DNA of 64,000 nt from Euptelea pleiosperma (taxonomy: Eukaryota; Streptophyta; Magnoliopsida; Ranunculales; Eupteleaceae): positions 32,630,674 through 32,694,673 of the forward strand of contig CM068546.1 of NCBI GenBank assembly GCA_035048495.1. Direction: 5' to 3'. The position numbers and the translations under genes were made by a program. How positions within the stretch are numbered: the first letter of the stretch is position 1; the number at the start of each line of letters is the position of its first letter. Positions 1 through 11,489 of the stretch are shown here, one piece after another. The notes beneath the pieces are model-generated. The model ran no database searches. It saw nothing but the letters and a program-made list of their open reading frames with translations, and had not been told where the DNA came from.

Positions 1-285
1 GATGTTTGGCCAATCCCTAGCTGGACCTACAAACCAGAGATCAGCCTGGTTAGTGATTTCAAACCTTTGGATCTTTCTACCCACATAATGGTCAATAATG
101 TTCAAATTTCTACCGTTAAAATCAACCCATGAAAATAACTTCAATCGAATCGCTTAGAAATCACTAATCAGGCTGATTTTTGGTTTAGAGGTCCATCAAT
201 GGACTGGCCAAACATCCATACGGTCATCGTCCACTAAGAGTATGCTAGGTGGCTCGTATTTTGCGTTGTGACAGAAGTTTTACTC
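1..285. mobile_element. Mutator-like MITE (family A), cut by window start
   Basis: This is the right part of a foldback element. The first 60 bases and bases 140-230 are inverted copies of each other (GGCCAATCCCTAG-type arm against GGACTGGCCAAACATCC-type arm). The right terminus reads GTTTTACTC, the same terminus as the complete copies at 929-1301 and 16350-16719. The left end lies outside the window. Confidence 0.7.
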
Positions 286-474
286 GGGTTGTGTGTGTTT
301 TGTCGTGTGTAACAGTTTTGAGGGCATCTTTGCTTACATGTGCGACACGGTAATACGGTACTACAGAAACACGATGGTACCCCTGAATCCCGATTTATTC
401 ATCCATTTGATCTGAAGTGTTATTGGTTTAAATGGTGGGCCCTAAAACAACGCAAAGTAACTTGTGAATGGAGT

Positions 475-612
475 AAAACTTAATTTGATGACCGAGCCCT
501 CTCATCGAGGCCGATGACAGGACGCAATATGAGCCACGTGGAACACTCTTGAAAAACATCCATAAGGTCAGAGTCCTCTAAAAGTATGCCACGTTAGCTC
601 AAACTGATCCTT
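475..612. mobile_element. Family A MITE fragment
   Basis: Starts with the family terminus GAGTAAAACTT and the subterminal ATGAGCCACGTGG G-box block, then jumps to the opposite arm (CCATAAGGTCAGAGTCCTCT). The central part has been deleted. Confidence 0.55.
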
Positions 613-685
613 GCCAATGTACTAGGGTCAACCCTTATAGCACCATTGGATCTTGAATTAAATGATTAGAGTGATTATCGTGACC

Positions 686-928
686 CTAGCTAATTAATCT
701 CGTATGATATACCATCATCATCATGTTCACAACAAATGATTGGCACCGCCCCCGATTGACCTTGATTATTATATACTTCATAAGATCAGGGCCGCTAATC
801 ACGCTTGAGGTGATTATAATATAGTATAGCGCGAAGCAGCACATGAGTTTGTACCTAACACGATGATCTGTAACATGACAGAACATTAGCATTGTCTCTC
901 TGTCCCCTTCGTACGCAATTGAAATCTT
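686..928. other. Intergenic, no gene seen
   Basis: AT-rich sequence with no convincing coding frame, lying between two family A elements. The last nine bases (920-928) are the target duplication of the next element. Confidence 0.5.
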
Positions 929-1301
929 GAGAAAACCTTCGCTCACACTTGTGTGTGAGCAAAGCCGATCACACATCTCAATATGAGCCACGGGGCACAC
1001 TCTTAGAGGACGATGACCGTATGGATGTTTGGCTAGTCCCTCGGTAGACTCGTAAACCACAAATTAGCTTGATTAGTGATTTCTAGGCCTTGGATTGGAG
1101 TGATTTGCGTTATTGACCATTATTTAGGGTACTAGATCCAAAGGTCTGACATAACTAATCATGCTGATTGTTGGTTTCAGGTCCAAAGAGGGACTGGCCA
1201 AACATCCATTCGGTCATCGTCCTCTAAGAGAGTGCCACGTGGCTCATATTGTGGTGTGTGATCGGCTTTGCTCACACACAGGTGTGAGCCAAGGTTTACT
1301 G
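929..1301. mobile_element. Complete Mutator-like MITE (family A) with 9-bp TSD
   Basis: 373-bp element flanked by a perfect 9-bp direct repeat TGAAATCTT (920-928 and 1302-1310). The arms are inverted repeats of about 170 bp, with short GAGAAAACCTT / AAGGTTTACTG termini, a GCTCACAC block and a subterminal CCACGTGG (right) or CCACGGGG (left) box. The 9-bp duplication and long terminal inverted repeats fit the Mutator superfamily. There is no coding capacity. Confidence 0.85.
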
Positions 1302-1310
1302 TGAAATCTT

Positions 1311-2780
1311 GAAAGCAAAATTATCCTAAATGCATGGTGTTCATAGAGCATGTGGTCCACCATATCACATGCTCTTCTCTCTGTCGTGTCCAAATCACAG
1401 TCGCCCATCCAACTAAATCGTTCGACTAGTAAGCCATTTTTTATCTGTCGCCATTTGAAGCCGTCCCTTTTTTCTGTAAACTTGACAAGTACCCGTGACA
1501 ACCCTGAAATGACTTTTTATTTTTTATTTTAAAGTTCAAATTTCAAAAATTTAAGACATGGGTACATGTCAAGTGTACAAACTTTAAGTGCGTTGACCAC
1601 ACGAAAGCATGGACGGTTGGATGATCTTAAGTTCAACTATCCTAAGATCAAAAGAAGTCTCTTGGTCAGACGGTTAGGAGGGTTTTATGTGGTGCTGATT
1701 AAGATTTAACCTACTCGAGGGACAGCCTAGCTTTTGGAGTTTCACTTTGTCACATGCGTCACATTAATCACTATTTATTTGTCATCAAAACCAATTTCTC
1801 TTGATCGACGATCAGAATCATTCCAAATGGTGAGATTTTAGGTCCACGGCCCAATCCGATGGACGGTCTAGCATTTGGAAGAACAACGATAAACACATGA
1901 CCATATAGACGGCTTCTGATGACGCACATTAGTTGTAGGTCCCTCAAATTTGGCTCCTGCATGGTATGAGAATCTGGGATGTTGTACTCGGTAAAACATC
2001 CCTTCGTCATCATTTGGTTGGCGTCTACGGCGCATTCTTCCCTTCCTCATCATTTCATGGTTGTTATGCCTACGTCTATTCTAACATTTTTGCACATTTT
2101 TGCAGAGAGATCAGATGGACCAACAGTTCAGTAATAAAATCCAAAGGGCCTTAACATTTTTATTACTATCCTAAGAATCATGTTTAGATTGGTGTTTTAA
2201 AATTTGTCAAGTAAATGTAAACTTGAATTGAATAAACAACGGGTTTGGTCCGTTGTTATGAAAAGACAACGGGTTTCATGTGTTAGTTTTTAATCGACAC
2301 ACCAAATAAGTTTTTCGAACACCTTTTCAACACAAAATCAACCAAATCTTCTAAATTCTGCTTATAAAAATATGATATTTATATATTAATATTAATATAT
2401 CTATATAATATTATTATATTACTCGAGTCGAGTTACTTCGGGGTCGAGTTCGAGTTTTCGAGTTAACTCAACTTGGTAGACTTTCGAGTCGAGTCGGGTT
2501 TTCAAACACTAATTTAGATTTATTTTAAGTAATTTGAATTCCTAATTATTCTTAGTAGTTGATTATTTATATTTGGAATGTAATCAAGAATAGGTTATAG
2601 ATTTACATTGATGGAATTTACTATTTTGAGATTGGTTTATTTGACTTGTGTATTAACTTTGACACATGTTAATCATTTCATTTACATTATATTAAATCAT
2701 ACATTCTGCCTCGGTCTAGGATATCGAGTTCGAACCATTCTCTTCTGAGTCGGATCATGGGCCTTCAGTTTGGGTCACGA
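1311..2780. other. Intergenic, no gene seen
   Basis: AT-rich DNA with short spurious frames only. Around 2421-2510 there is a block rich in CGAGT repeats (TCGAGTCGAG-type) that resembles the interior of the small hAT-like element at 55476-55742, but no ends could be placed. Confidence 0.4.
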
Positions 2781-2791
2781 TATGTTATATA

Positions 2792-2963
2792 CTAGTGGGT
2801 GCCCCGTGCCATCGGCACTCCTCGACAAAGAATTTGTTAAAATTAGGTGAGTGGCAGAGATCCACCGTCCATTTGGAGGAGGATTAGATCTTGGCCCTTC
2901 TTTGTTGATGCTTATAAGAGGAGGTATAAGTAGGGAGAAAACCAATGTGTTTTGTTATATAGG
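2792..2963 (-). mobile_element. Helitron-like non-autonomous fragment (family C)
   Basis: Read on the minus strand, the unit begins near TATATAACAAAAC and ends in a short GTGCC/GGCAC hairpin followed by GGGCACCCACTAG. Hairpin plus CTAG at the 3' end and a TC-type 5' end are the Helitron signature. The same unit recurs at 3320, 3697, 3862 and 50951. The assignment is tentative because no Rep/helicase is present and the ends are imperfect. Confidence 0.45.
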
Positions 2964-2965
2964 AT

Positions 2966-3185
2966 AGTAAATGGCCAATGCCCACGGCACTCTCCGACAA
3001 AAGTGTTTGCAAAAATTGGGTGCCTTCGGTACTCAAACGGTATAACGGACTGGGGCGTTACCATTTTTTCCATCATAACGACTGTTATAACGGATTGTAA
3101 CGTACAGAGGGAAAAAGGGAAAATAACAGAAATAATAAAAAATAATGGTGTTGAAATTAAAATTTTGAATAAATTAAGGCCAAAT
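2966..3185. repeat. Family C fragment joined to a family B (hAT-like) fragment
   Basis: 2966-3024 repeats the GCCCACGGCACTCTCCGACA part of the Helitron-like unit. 3030-3180 carries the ACGGTATAACGG...GGGGCGTTACC block typical of the CAAGGTTTAAA-ended family that is abundant at 56-64 kb. Both pieces are truncated. Confidence 0.5.
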
Positions 3186-3319
3186 GAGGCGGATTGAGTG
3201 GTTGAAATCTAACCGTCCACATTAGATCGATGGATTTGATCTCAACCACTCTTTATCTAACCGTCCACATTAGATGGATGGATAAGATAAGAGAATACAA
3301 CTGAGTTGTCTTGATATAT

Positions 3320-3600
3320 GCGTGGGTGGCCCGTGCCCGTGGTACTTTCCGACAAAGTGTTTGTCAAAATCGGGTGGAGTTAATCTCAACCATCGATATG
3401 AAGCATAGTGGATCTCAGCCACTCATTATTGAAGTCATATAAGATAAGAGGGGTATAAGAAAACCATTAAATTTCTGTTAAATTTTATTTTATTTTTTAA
3501 ATTTTCAAATTTCAAAATTTGAATTTCAGCACCACTTTTTTCCGTTAAAATCATTAAAATCTATTTTTTTCATTTTTGCCCCTAGCCGTTTCAATCCTTT
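3320..3600. repeat. Family C fragment followed by a family B fragment
   Basis: 3328-3470 is a diverged Helitron-like unit (GGCCCGTGCCCGTGG, GATCTCAGCCACTC). 3475-3600 is the interior of the hAT-like family (TTTCAAATTTCAAAATTTG, TTTTTGCCCCTAGCCGTTTC). Confidence 0.45.
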
Positions 3601-3696
3601 TTAAGAGTAACACCTCTCTCGAGGCATAAAAAGTGGGGCTCCTGACCCTGACCCTTGGGCTATATGTAAATCGAACCCATTTCATTCCTTATATGT

Positions 3697-4019
3697 AGAT
3701 AAATAGTTGGTGATCCGTACCCACGACACTCATTGACAAAGCCTTTGTCAAAATTGGGTGTAAGTGGCTGAGATCCACCGTCCACTTGGTCTGATAAGAT
3801 CTCGGCCATCCTTTATGAAGTTGGATAAGAGGGGGAGACAACCGTCCAGTTTTGTTATATAGATAGGTGACCCGTGCCCACGACACTCATCGACAAAGCG
3901 TTTGTCAAAATTGGGTGTGAGTGGCTGAGATCCACCGTCCATTTGGTGTGATAAGATCTTGACCATCCTTTATGAAGTCAGATAAAAGGGGGAGACAACC
4001 GCCCTGCTTTGTTATATAG
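3697..4019 (-). repeat. Tandem pair of Helitron-like units
   Basis: Two head-to-tail copies of a unit of about 165 bp (3697-3861 and 3862-4019). Both carry CGACACTCAT[T/C]GACAAAG, TGGCTGAGATCCACCGTCCA and a TTTTGTTATATAGA end. The junction reads TATATAGATAGGTGACCCG, so the 5' end of one unit abuts the 3' end of the next. There is no gene content. Confidence 0.6.
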
Positions 4020-4119
4020 AATATTACATGCTATAGGAGAACTCATGAATAACATATGGTGTGAGTCGATAGGTTAAGACTTGGGCCTACCATTGTTATT
4101 GTTAAATGGTCTACATCTT

Positions 4120-5279
4120 TAGGGGTGTCAATCCGGCCCTCTTGTAAGGAGGCCCGGCCCTACTCTACCTTTTTAAAGCCCTAAAAAGAGGGCTTTTTTT
4201 ATAAATTTCAAACCCCTATGCCGGGCCTGGCCCAAATATGTAAGACCCTTCTAAATACGGGCCGGGCTAGGATAAAATGACTCATGCTATTCTTACTAAT
4301 AGATTACTAATGGACATGGGACCCACATGCAGATGAATTAAGATCTTATCTTTGTGAGGATGATCTTGTCACCATGGAGATCATCCTCACCAAAAATCAG
4401 TAATTTTTAAAACTTTTAACCCTATCAAATATGGACCTAAATTTAACGGTGAAAATGGATGGTCCAAAAATTTTCAATTTGCAATCCACTTTTCACAAGG
4501 GTGCAAATGTTGGAATGGGCTAATTTTTTGTGTGGTTGATATCCATGTTGAGAAGAATATCATCACAAAAAATTAGCTATTAACTCGTCTGTACGTGGGC
4601 CCCACATCCATTAGTCATTCTATTAGTAAGAATAGCATGAGTCATTCTATCCCAGCCCTATATATATATATATAATGAGTTGTTCTAAGGTCACTTGTTG
4701 TGTCCATCTATTAATGAGAGTTCCAAGCTACCTAGCTAGGGAATCAAACCAGTTTTTGAAAAATAAAATATACAAAAGAAAGGGGGAAACCGGTATGCAT
4801 GGTACACATGTCACAAAGTTATTGGTGTTGGATACTACAATTATCCTAAAAAAGATGTTGAGCCATTCCAAAATTATGACGAGTCCAAAATTGTTTGAAA
4901 AATTTAAGAATGGTTCAAAATCAATCCAAAATGACCTTTTTGGTGTAAATTTATAATATATTATTTATTTTATTGAGGTTTTTATAAAAGGACTAAAAGG
5001 TTTCATTTTCAAAACTTAACGGTTCACCCCTGTAACTAAAAAATTATGAGCATTCATCGAAAAATCTATACGGATTACAGTAAGGAAACACATTACAAGC
5101 CAAGTGCATTATTACAGCATCCACTTCTTTTTACTAAAAAAAAATATAATTTTTTTTATACTTTTCTTCTAGGCCCTAGCCCTTGATGGTAAGGTTAGGG
5201 CCTAGCCAGTTCAGGCCCTCTAAGGGCTAGGGCTGGATAAGTGAGGGTAGGGCTAGGGCCTAGCCCTTTGACAGCCCTA
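4120..5279. mobile_element. Non-autonomous hAT element with perfect 8-bp TSD
   Basis: 1160 bp with terminal inverted repeat TAGGGGTGTCAA / TTGACAGCCCTA and a perfect 8-bp target duplication TACATCTT (4112-4119 and 5280-5287). The subterminal regions are GC-rich runs of GGCCC/GGGCC and AGGGCTAGGGC. Eight-bp duplications and T/CARNG ends are diagnostic of hAT transposons. No transposase frame remains; the interior is AT-rich and holds a nested foldback element. Confidence 0.85.
4268..4653. mobile_element. Foldback MITE nested in the hAT element
   Basis: The ends are inverted copies, with GACTCATGCTATTCTTAC at the left and GTAAGAATAGCATGAGTC at the right. A second inner inverted pair contains GAGGATGATCT and GATCATCCTCAC. 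Because it lies inside the hAT element it is probably the younger insertion. Confidence 0.6.
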
Positions 5280-5399
5280 TACATCTTGTATATGCATGTC
5301 ATGGTTGTTTTTACATTATTTCAGTACATGACTTTATCAACTTTCTGAATTTAATTTTATTATTATCTATTATTTATGATTTCAACGTGAATTAGTAGA

Positions 5400-6935
5400 T
5401 TTGAAACCACCTATTAGGCGAAATTTTGGTCTGTAGGTCTAGGTAAGATGGTCCAAATATCCATACGGTCGTCAATCTCTAAGAGCATGACACGTGCTTT
5501 TTTGGTGCCCCGACCCATCTTAAAATGCCATGATCAAAATTTTCTCAGAGGTGAACATCAAAATTTCCTCGTGGAAAAAACCGTGTCAAGAAAATCCTTC
5601 TAGTTCCGATTTTGGTTCTTTTTCAATCGGTTCTTAAAAATGTGTAACCGGAACCAGTGTTTTCAATACAAGTTGACACCCCTACTTAGGACGACATCTT
5701 TGGGATGATGCTAACACTACTTGTGACATGAATATGAGTTACAAAAAATGTATTCCTGAAAATAACCCAGAAAACCAAGCAAATTTGTTTTTACGATTTA
5801 ACTCAATTAACCATGAACCAAATTAAGAAAATATTTAGGTTAACTTACGCAACAAAAATCAGCCTGATTAGTGATTTCTAACATTTGGATCATAATACTC
5901 GAAATCCACAGTTAAAAATAAACTATGAAAAAGACTCTAATCTAATGGATAGAAATTACTAATCATGATGAATTTTGGTATATAGGTCTATTTATGAATG
6001 GGCCAAACATTCATATGGCCAGGGGTCTCCGAGAGTGTGTCATGTGGCATCAAGTATTTTGTGTCAAAATTCAATATTTGCAAAAAAAAAAAATTAATAA
6101 TTAAAAGTCCTCGTACTTACCTCATTATTCAAAGAATAATGATTACATAGTCCAAGGTCCATAAATGTGCATGGTGGTGTTGTTTTGTATTGGCAAAAAA
6201 ATACCTCGAGGTTCGTGTTAAATAATGATATTCAACTTCCATGGTTAAAAATCAATCCATGAAATCGAGTGCTTAGATATCAATCACTAATCAGGCTGAT
6301 TTTATGTAAATAGGTCTACCCAGGGATGGGCCAAACATCCACACACTCAGTGGTCACTAATAGTGTACCACTTCTGCCAAATAATACACAAAATTTACAA
6401 TTAAAAACAAACCATGAAAAGACTCAATTCCAATGGATAGAAATTACTAATCAAGACGAATTTTGCTATGTAGGTCCACCTTAGGATAGGCCAAACATTT
6501 ATCTTGACAGTATCTTTAAGAGTATGCCATGTGTAAGGTGCATGAGTGGCAAAGCCCCTCAACTTCGATTTTTTGCGCATTCCTAGGTGGTCTACAGTTT
6601 GAGCCGGTGCAACACTTACGTTGCCCATCCTCAACTTCAATGTTTGGTCCATCCCTAGGTGGACTATAGTATTTGACATGTGCAATCCCCTTAGAGACCA
6701 CTGACCACATGGATGCTTGGCCCATCCCTAGGTGGACCCATATACCAAAAATTAGCCTCATTGGTGTTTTCTACCCTTTGGATCAAAGTATACTAAATTA
6801 TGTTTGAATTCAACGGTTAGAAATATTTCCGTAAAAAGAGTCAAATTCAAAGGTTAGAAATCACTAATCAGGCTGGTTTTTGGTCTGTGGGCCACGTAGG
6901 GATGGGCCAAACATCTATATGGTCAATGGTTCATA
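5400..6935. repeat. Cluster of decayed family A MITE arms
   Basis: At least four partial copies in series (about 5410-5500, 5850-6055, 6240-6370 and 6380-6935), recognised by CCTAGG(T)GGAC/GGATGGGCCAAACATCC arms and AATCA[C/G]GCTGATTTT centres. Ends and target duplications are no longer recognisable and no gene is seen. Confidence 0.55.
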
Positions 6936-7303
6936 TCGAGTCCGTATTCTATTGAAATCAGATTGAGTTTGAACCCGATTTCATGAGTGTTGGATTCAAA
7001 TTCTTCTTTTCTTCGGCGGGTTTGGATTCAAACGACAGGTAACATCAGCATATTCAGAACACGGAGAGAGGGCATTTTCGGTATATTACAAATGTAGTGG
7101 TTAGAATGTAGTGGCACCATTGAAATTTTCATCGAAGCACAGGGGCATTTGAATCACTTTTGTGATAAAGTAGGCGATAAATTTGAAATTGGGTGGCCGT
7201 TTGAACTCCATCATAACTTCGAAGTTCTTCAAACCAACTTCGGAACCAACAAAGCAACGCTTGGATTTAAATCTCACACAGAGAGGGCGAAAGAGGTGGT
7301 GAG

Positions 7304-10300
7304 ATGACAGGGGTGATGATGATTACAAAGAGTGGTAGTGGGTGCAGAGGAGAAGAAGGTGGAGGTGGAAAGGGAACCAGGAGAGCAGCTGAAGAGCAAA
7401 ACCAGCTCTCTCTTGTTGCTTTCCTCGTAGCAGCTGTAAGGAAATCCATGGTTTCTTGTCGAGTCGATCGACAGGACGACTTAGTGTCCTCCTTTCATCA
7501 AATGGAGATCGGTTTGCCGTCGAATGTCCGCCATATTACCCACGTCACATTCGACCGCTTCAACGGATTCCTCGGCCTTCCAGTTGAGTTTGAAGTCGAG
7601 GTTCCCTGCCGAGTCCCCAGTGCCAGGTCTCAAATTACTCTCCTTGTTCATGGGTACTCTTTAAAATTTTGATCTGGGTTTCTCTTTAAATTGCTTGAAA
7701 TCAAGTTTTTAAGGTTTTTTTAGCTCTTCAAATAAGTATTTTAGTAGCGCAAAATCAGAAAATTGACTGTTCTTAGCACGGGGTTTGAGTAAAATGCGTA
7801 GTTTGGGAGAGATTTAGCTCATCTAGATACCCTGCCGAGTCCCCAGCACCAGGTCTCAAATTACTCTCCTTGTTCATGGGTACTCTTAAAATTCGGAAAT
7901 TTGATCTGGGTTTCCCTTTAATTTGCTAGAAATCAATTTTTTAAGGCTTTTTAGCTCTTGAAATAAGTAGTTTAGTAGCTCAAAATCAGAAAATAGGCTG
8001 TTCTTAGCATGGGGTTTGAGTTAAATGAGTAGTTTGGGAGAGATTTAGCTCATCGAGATACTCTAGAACTAGTGTTTCTCATTGTTTTATGCTATACATG
8101 GCTGTTAGTTCAAATCTTCATCGGTACTGCTGTTAGTTCGAATCTTCATTGAATCACTCTATATCACCCACGTCACATTCAACCGCTTCAACGGATTCCT
8201 CGGCCTTCCAGTTGAGTTTGAAGTCGAGGTCACCTGCTGAGTCCCCAGTGCCAGGTCTCAAATTACTCTCCTTGTTCATGGGTACTCTTAAAATTCAGAA
8301 ATTTGATCTGGGTTTCTCTTTAAATTGCTAGTAATGAAGTTTTTAAGGCTTTTTAGCTCTTGAAATAAGTAGTTTAGTAGCTCAAAAAAAAAAAAAAAAG
8401 CTGTTCTTACCATGGGGTTTGAGTTAATTGAGTAGTTTGGGAGAGATTTAGCTCATCGAGATACTTTAGAACTAGTGTTTCTCATTGTTTCTGCTATACA
8501 TGGGACTGCTGTTAGTTCAAATATTCATTGAATCACTCTAGCACAGACAGATGGAGCAACATTTCCCTCCTTGGTAGCTCGATAGGCGATCTGGTGCCTT
8601 TCAGCACTAATTGTGTTTTAGAGATGTCAAGAGAGATTTGAAGATGAGATATTTGAGATCCTATTGATGAGAGAGACTCTAGTGAGTGGAAGCTATAGCC
8701 ATTGTGGGGGATTTGAACTAGGGTCTTTAGTAACGTTTTGATGGGGCTACTCAGTGTAGAATAGAAGGGTATTCGCATAAAATTATGAAGTGGGAATCAA
8801 GAATGATTCCAGACCCTTGGAGAATTGCTTGTATCATTGGCGAATTTGGGATCGATTTGGGGTTTAGATGTTTTGTTTAAGCTTCTACTTTGGAGGCTAA
8901 TTATGTACCAAAGAACATAAAACAAAAATCACAGTCATAATCATCTTTTTATTCTAAACTCGATGACAATTACTTCACTCTAGACAACCCACTTACCTTA
9001 TGATCCAGGAAGAGCTCAATTCAATGTAACAGTGATTTAGGTGGAACCTCCTGACCATATTTACACTCAGGTTTTGATGCCCTAACTGATGACATATTTA
9101 GGAAGTGATATATACCATAATACTGCCTCCAATCGTTCTTATTTATTAAGCATGTTTATCGCTGTAGCACGCGCGTGTATCCCATCTTGGTTAATGATGT
9201 TAGATATCAGTTCAATTTTTTTTTCTCTATCTTGTCTCCCCCGTTGAACCCTCAACTTTGAAAAGATCAATCGAAGTCTGGTTCTTGCGAAATTATGCTA
9301 ACTACTGAAGAATCTTATTCATGCAGTGCTAGTGTGTTTGGGGTCTCTGCCGAATCAATGCAGTGTTCTTACGATTCCAGGGGGAATAGTGTCCCCACTA
9401 TTCTCTTGCTAATGCAGGAAAGGTTATACTCACAAGGAGGTTTAAAGGTACCCAAGTGCTTTCCACTTTCCTAGGCCGATATTGATTTACATGCACAAGA
9501 GTTGGGTTGTCTGGGTGTCCTCGTTTTATTTCTGGAGACACTGTTCTCATCAGTTTCTTTGTGTATGGATTTGTAGGCAGAAGGAATATTCCGGATAAAT
9601 CCAGAGAACAGCCAAGAGGAGAAAGTTAGAGATCAGCTGAACAGAGGCATTGTACCAGATGACATTGATGTCCACTGTTTGGCTGGTCTAATAAAGGCCT
9701 GGTTCCGAGAGCTTCCGGCAGGAATACTGGACGGGCTTTCCCCCGAACAAGTTCTCCAGTGCAACACAGAGGAGGAATGTGTGGAGCTTGTTAAGCAGCT
9801 CTTACCAACTCAGGCTGCACTGCTTAACTGGGCCATTGATCTTATGGCCGATGTTGTTGAGGATGAGGAATCCAACAAAATGAATGCAAGAAACATTGCA
9901 ATGGTCTTTGCTCCAAACATGACTCAGGTAAATGATTCAATAGGCGAAACACTTTGCCCTTCTGTTAATCAATCTTGTATACTGGATTGAAGCCTTTTTC
10001 TTTGATCAGATGTCTGACCCATTGACGGCTCTTATGCACGCTGTTCAAGTGATGAATTTACTCAAGACCCTGATCCTAAAAATGTTAAGGGAACGTGAAG
10101 AGACTGCACGGGGAGGATATTCGCCCTTCTCTTCTCGTTCGTCTGATTGGCAATCTGATGAGGACATTAGTAGTCAGCAAGAGATGGGTACAAGCTGTGA
10201 ATTGAGGGAACCCACGTCAGACTATGATGATCATGCCCATTACAGTCATAACAGCGGAGACAAATACGAAGTTGATTCACTAAATGAGACTGAAGACTGC

Positions 10301-10624
10301 TTCTTGAGGCAATTTGATGAGAAGAAAGAGCTCAGAAGCCACGATCCTGAGGAATCACCCAGAGATATCGAGAGTGAGCATGGCAGTCCAAGCAGCTGCT
10401 CTGGCTTCAATGCAGAGTCTGGTTTGTCATTTTATGACAGCAAGAATGGGAGTTCAGGTTTGAGTATGAGTGATGCAGAAGACTCGGTAGCAAGTGTGGT
10501 TACCACAGATAACATGGTCAACACAAAGAGCTCTCCGGAAAGATGTGAAAGCAGTGGAGATGTAGAAATAGAAGAAAAGCGGATGGGGTCATTACACAAT
10601 CTTTCTACCCATTTGTTTGTGTGA
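7304..10624 (+). CDS. Rho GTPase-activating protein with CRIB domain (RopGAP)
   Basis: Spliced gene; CDS exons 7304-7626, 9327-9447, 9577-9927 and 10010-10624 give 469 residues with all junctions GT-AG and in frame. It should stimulate GTP hydrolysis on Rho-of-plants (ROP) GTPases and so switch off ROP signalling at the plasma membrane. Seen: a hydrophobic N-terminal stretch (LSLVAFLVAAVRKS, about 35-48), a plant CRIB motif at about 67-90 (LPSNVRHITHVTFDRF), then a RhoGAP domain at about 108-280 with the arginine finger in KAEGIFRIN (R154) and the conserved RNIAMVFAPNMTQ segment. The tail (about 300-469) is acidic and serine-rich and probably disordered. The length matches Arabidopsis RopGAPs. 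The upstream region holds no closer in-frame ATG matching the family start. Intron 1 (1.7 kb) contains decayed duplicates of the exon 1 end. Confidence 0.93.
7606..8540 (+). repeat. Three tandem partial copies of RopGAP exon 1/intron 1
   Basis: A segment starting in the exon 1 end (TGCCGAGTCCCCAG) and running into intron 1 occurs at 7606-7830, 7831-8160 and about 8235-8540. The third copy is preceded at 8168-8254 by a duplicate of the CRIB-coding part of exon 1. Each copy keeps the CCAG|GTCTCA donor. The duplicate exon reads HVTFNRFNGFLGLPVEFEVE and then hits TGA, so it is not a usable coding exon. Confidence 0.85.
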
Positions 10625-11489
10625 TATTTCTTTTGAATTTGGCTACCTAACAGAGGCTTCATTTTGTCAGTCTTTTGGAAATACTTGTTCGTGGGTTTTG
10701 ATTTTCTTCTACAGCCATTGCCGTGTCTGTAAATTGATTCACTGTAGGAGTGGCTTGCTTGTTGTGAATTGTAAGGAATCCGGTTCAGCTGTAGGTTGAA
10801 CTTGTGCTTGTTTTCTATGCTTCAGTAACAAAAGATTTCTGATTTTACTTTTTGAGTGTGCATGATTTGTGTCCAAAAACCATATTAAACAGTGATATTG
10901 ATTATTGAGAAGCGTCTCAGAAAGAAAAGGAATACCAGATGTGGGATATTTAAGTCAGGACATCCCCATAACCGAAATCCATCCTGACCTCCCTGTGCCA
11001 AACATGTGCATGTCCAAAGGGATTGGAACACACTATATGATTGGCCCATCTAGGCCAGACAACCAGATGATATCAACAGTATGAGCCATCTACATTTTCA
11101 GAGTAGTGGTGGGGACGAATAGGTAGACACGTGGCCAGCGTGCAGAGGATCGTGAACCAGCATTTAATGGGTCCCACTTAAGTTGCTCAGGACTATGAAA
11201 AAGTTCAAGAATAAAAATTATACAGATCAGATGGTTAAAAGTTATAAAATCATGCTGATTGTTGGCCTACGAAAACTCCTAGGTTGAGGCCCATTCCTTG
11301 GTGGGTCTTGGCCCACTTAATATGAGACACATATCAAGATATTCCTTGCCCCACATGTGAGTCACACCATGTGCATGGATAAGTTGTACATGTAGACAAC
11401 TTGAAAAAGGAATTACTCATTTTAGATTAACTAGTTCAATATATTTACAATGCACAAGTATCTCTGTTAAAAAATTCCTCTTGCTGTTC
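10625..11489. other. Convergent 3' intergenic region
   Basis: Probable 3' UTRs of the RopGAP gene (left) and the PPR gene (right, minus strand). Around 11030-11300 there are diverged repeat arms (GGGTCTTGGCCCACTTAATA). No gene is seen. Confidence 0.4.

Noticed and set aside
8149..8331. Small open frame in RopGAP intron 1
   Set aside because: It is the duplicated exon 1 end read in a shifted frame; the proper CRIB frame is closed by TGA.
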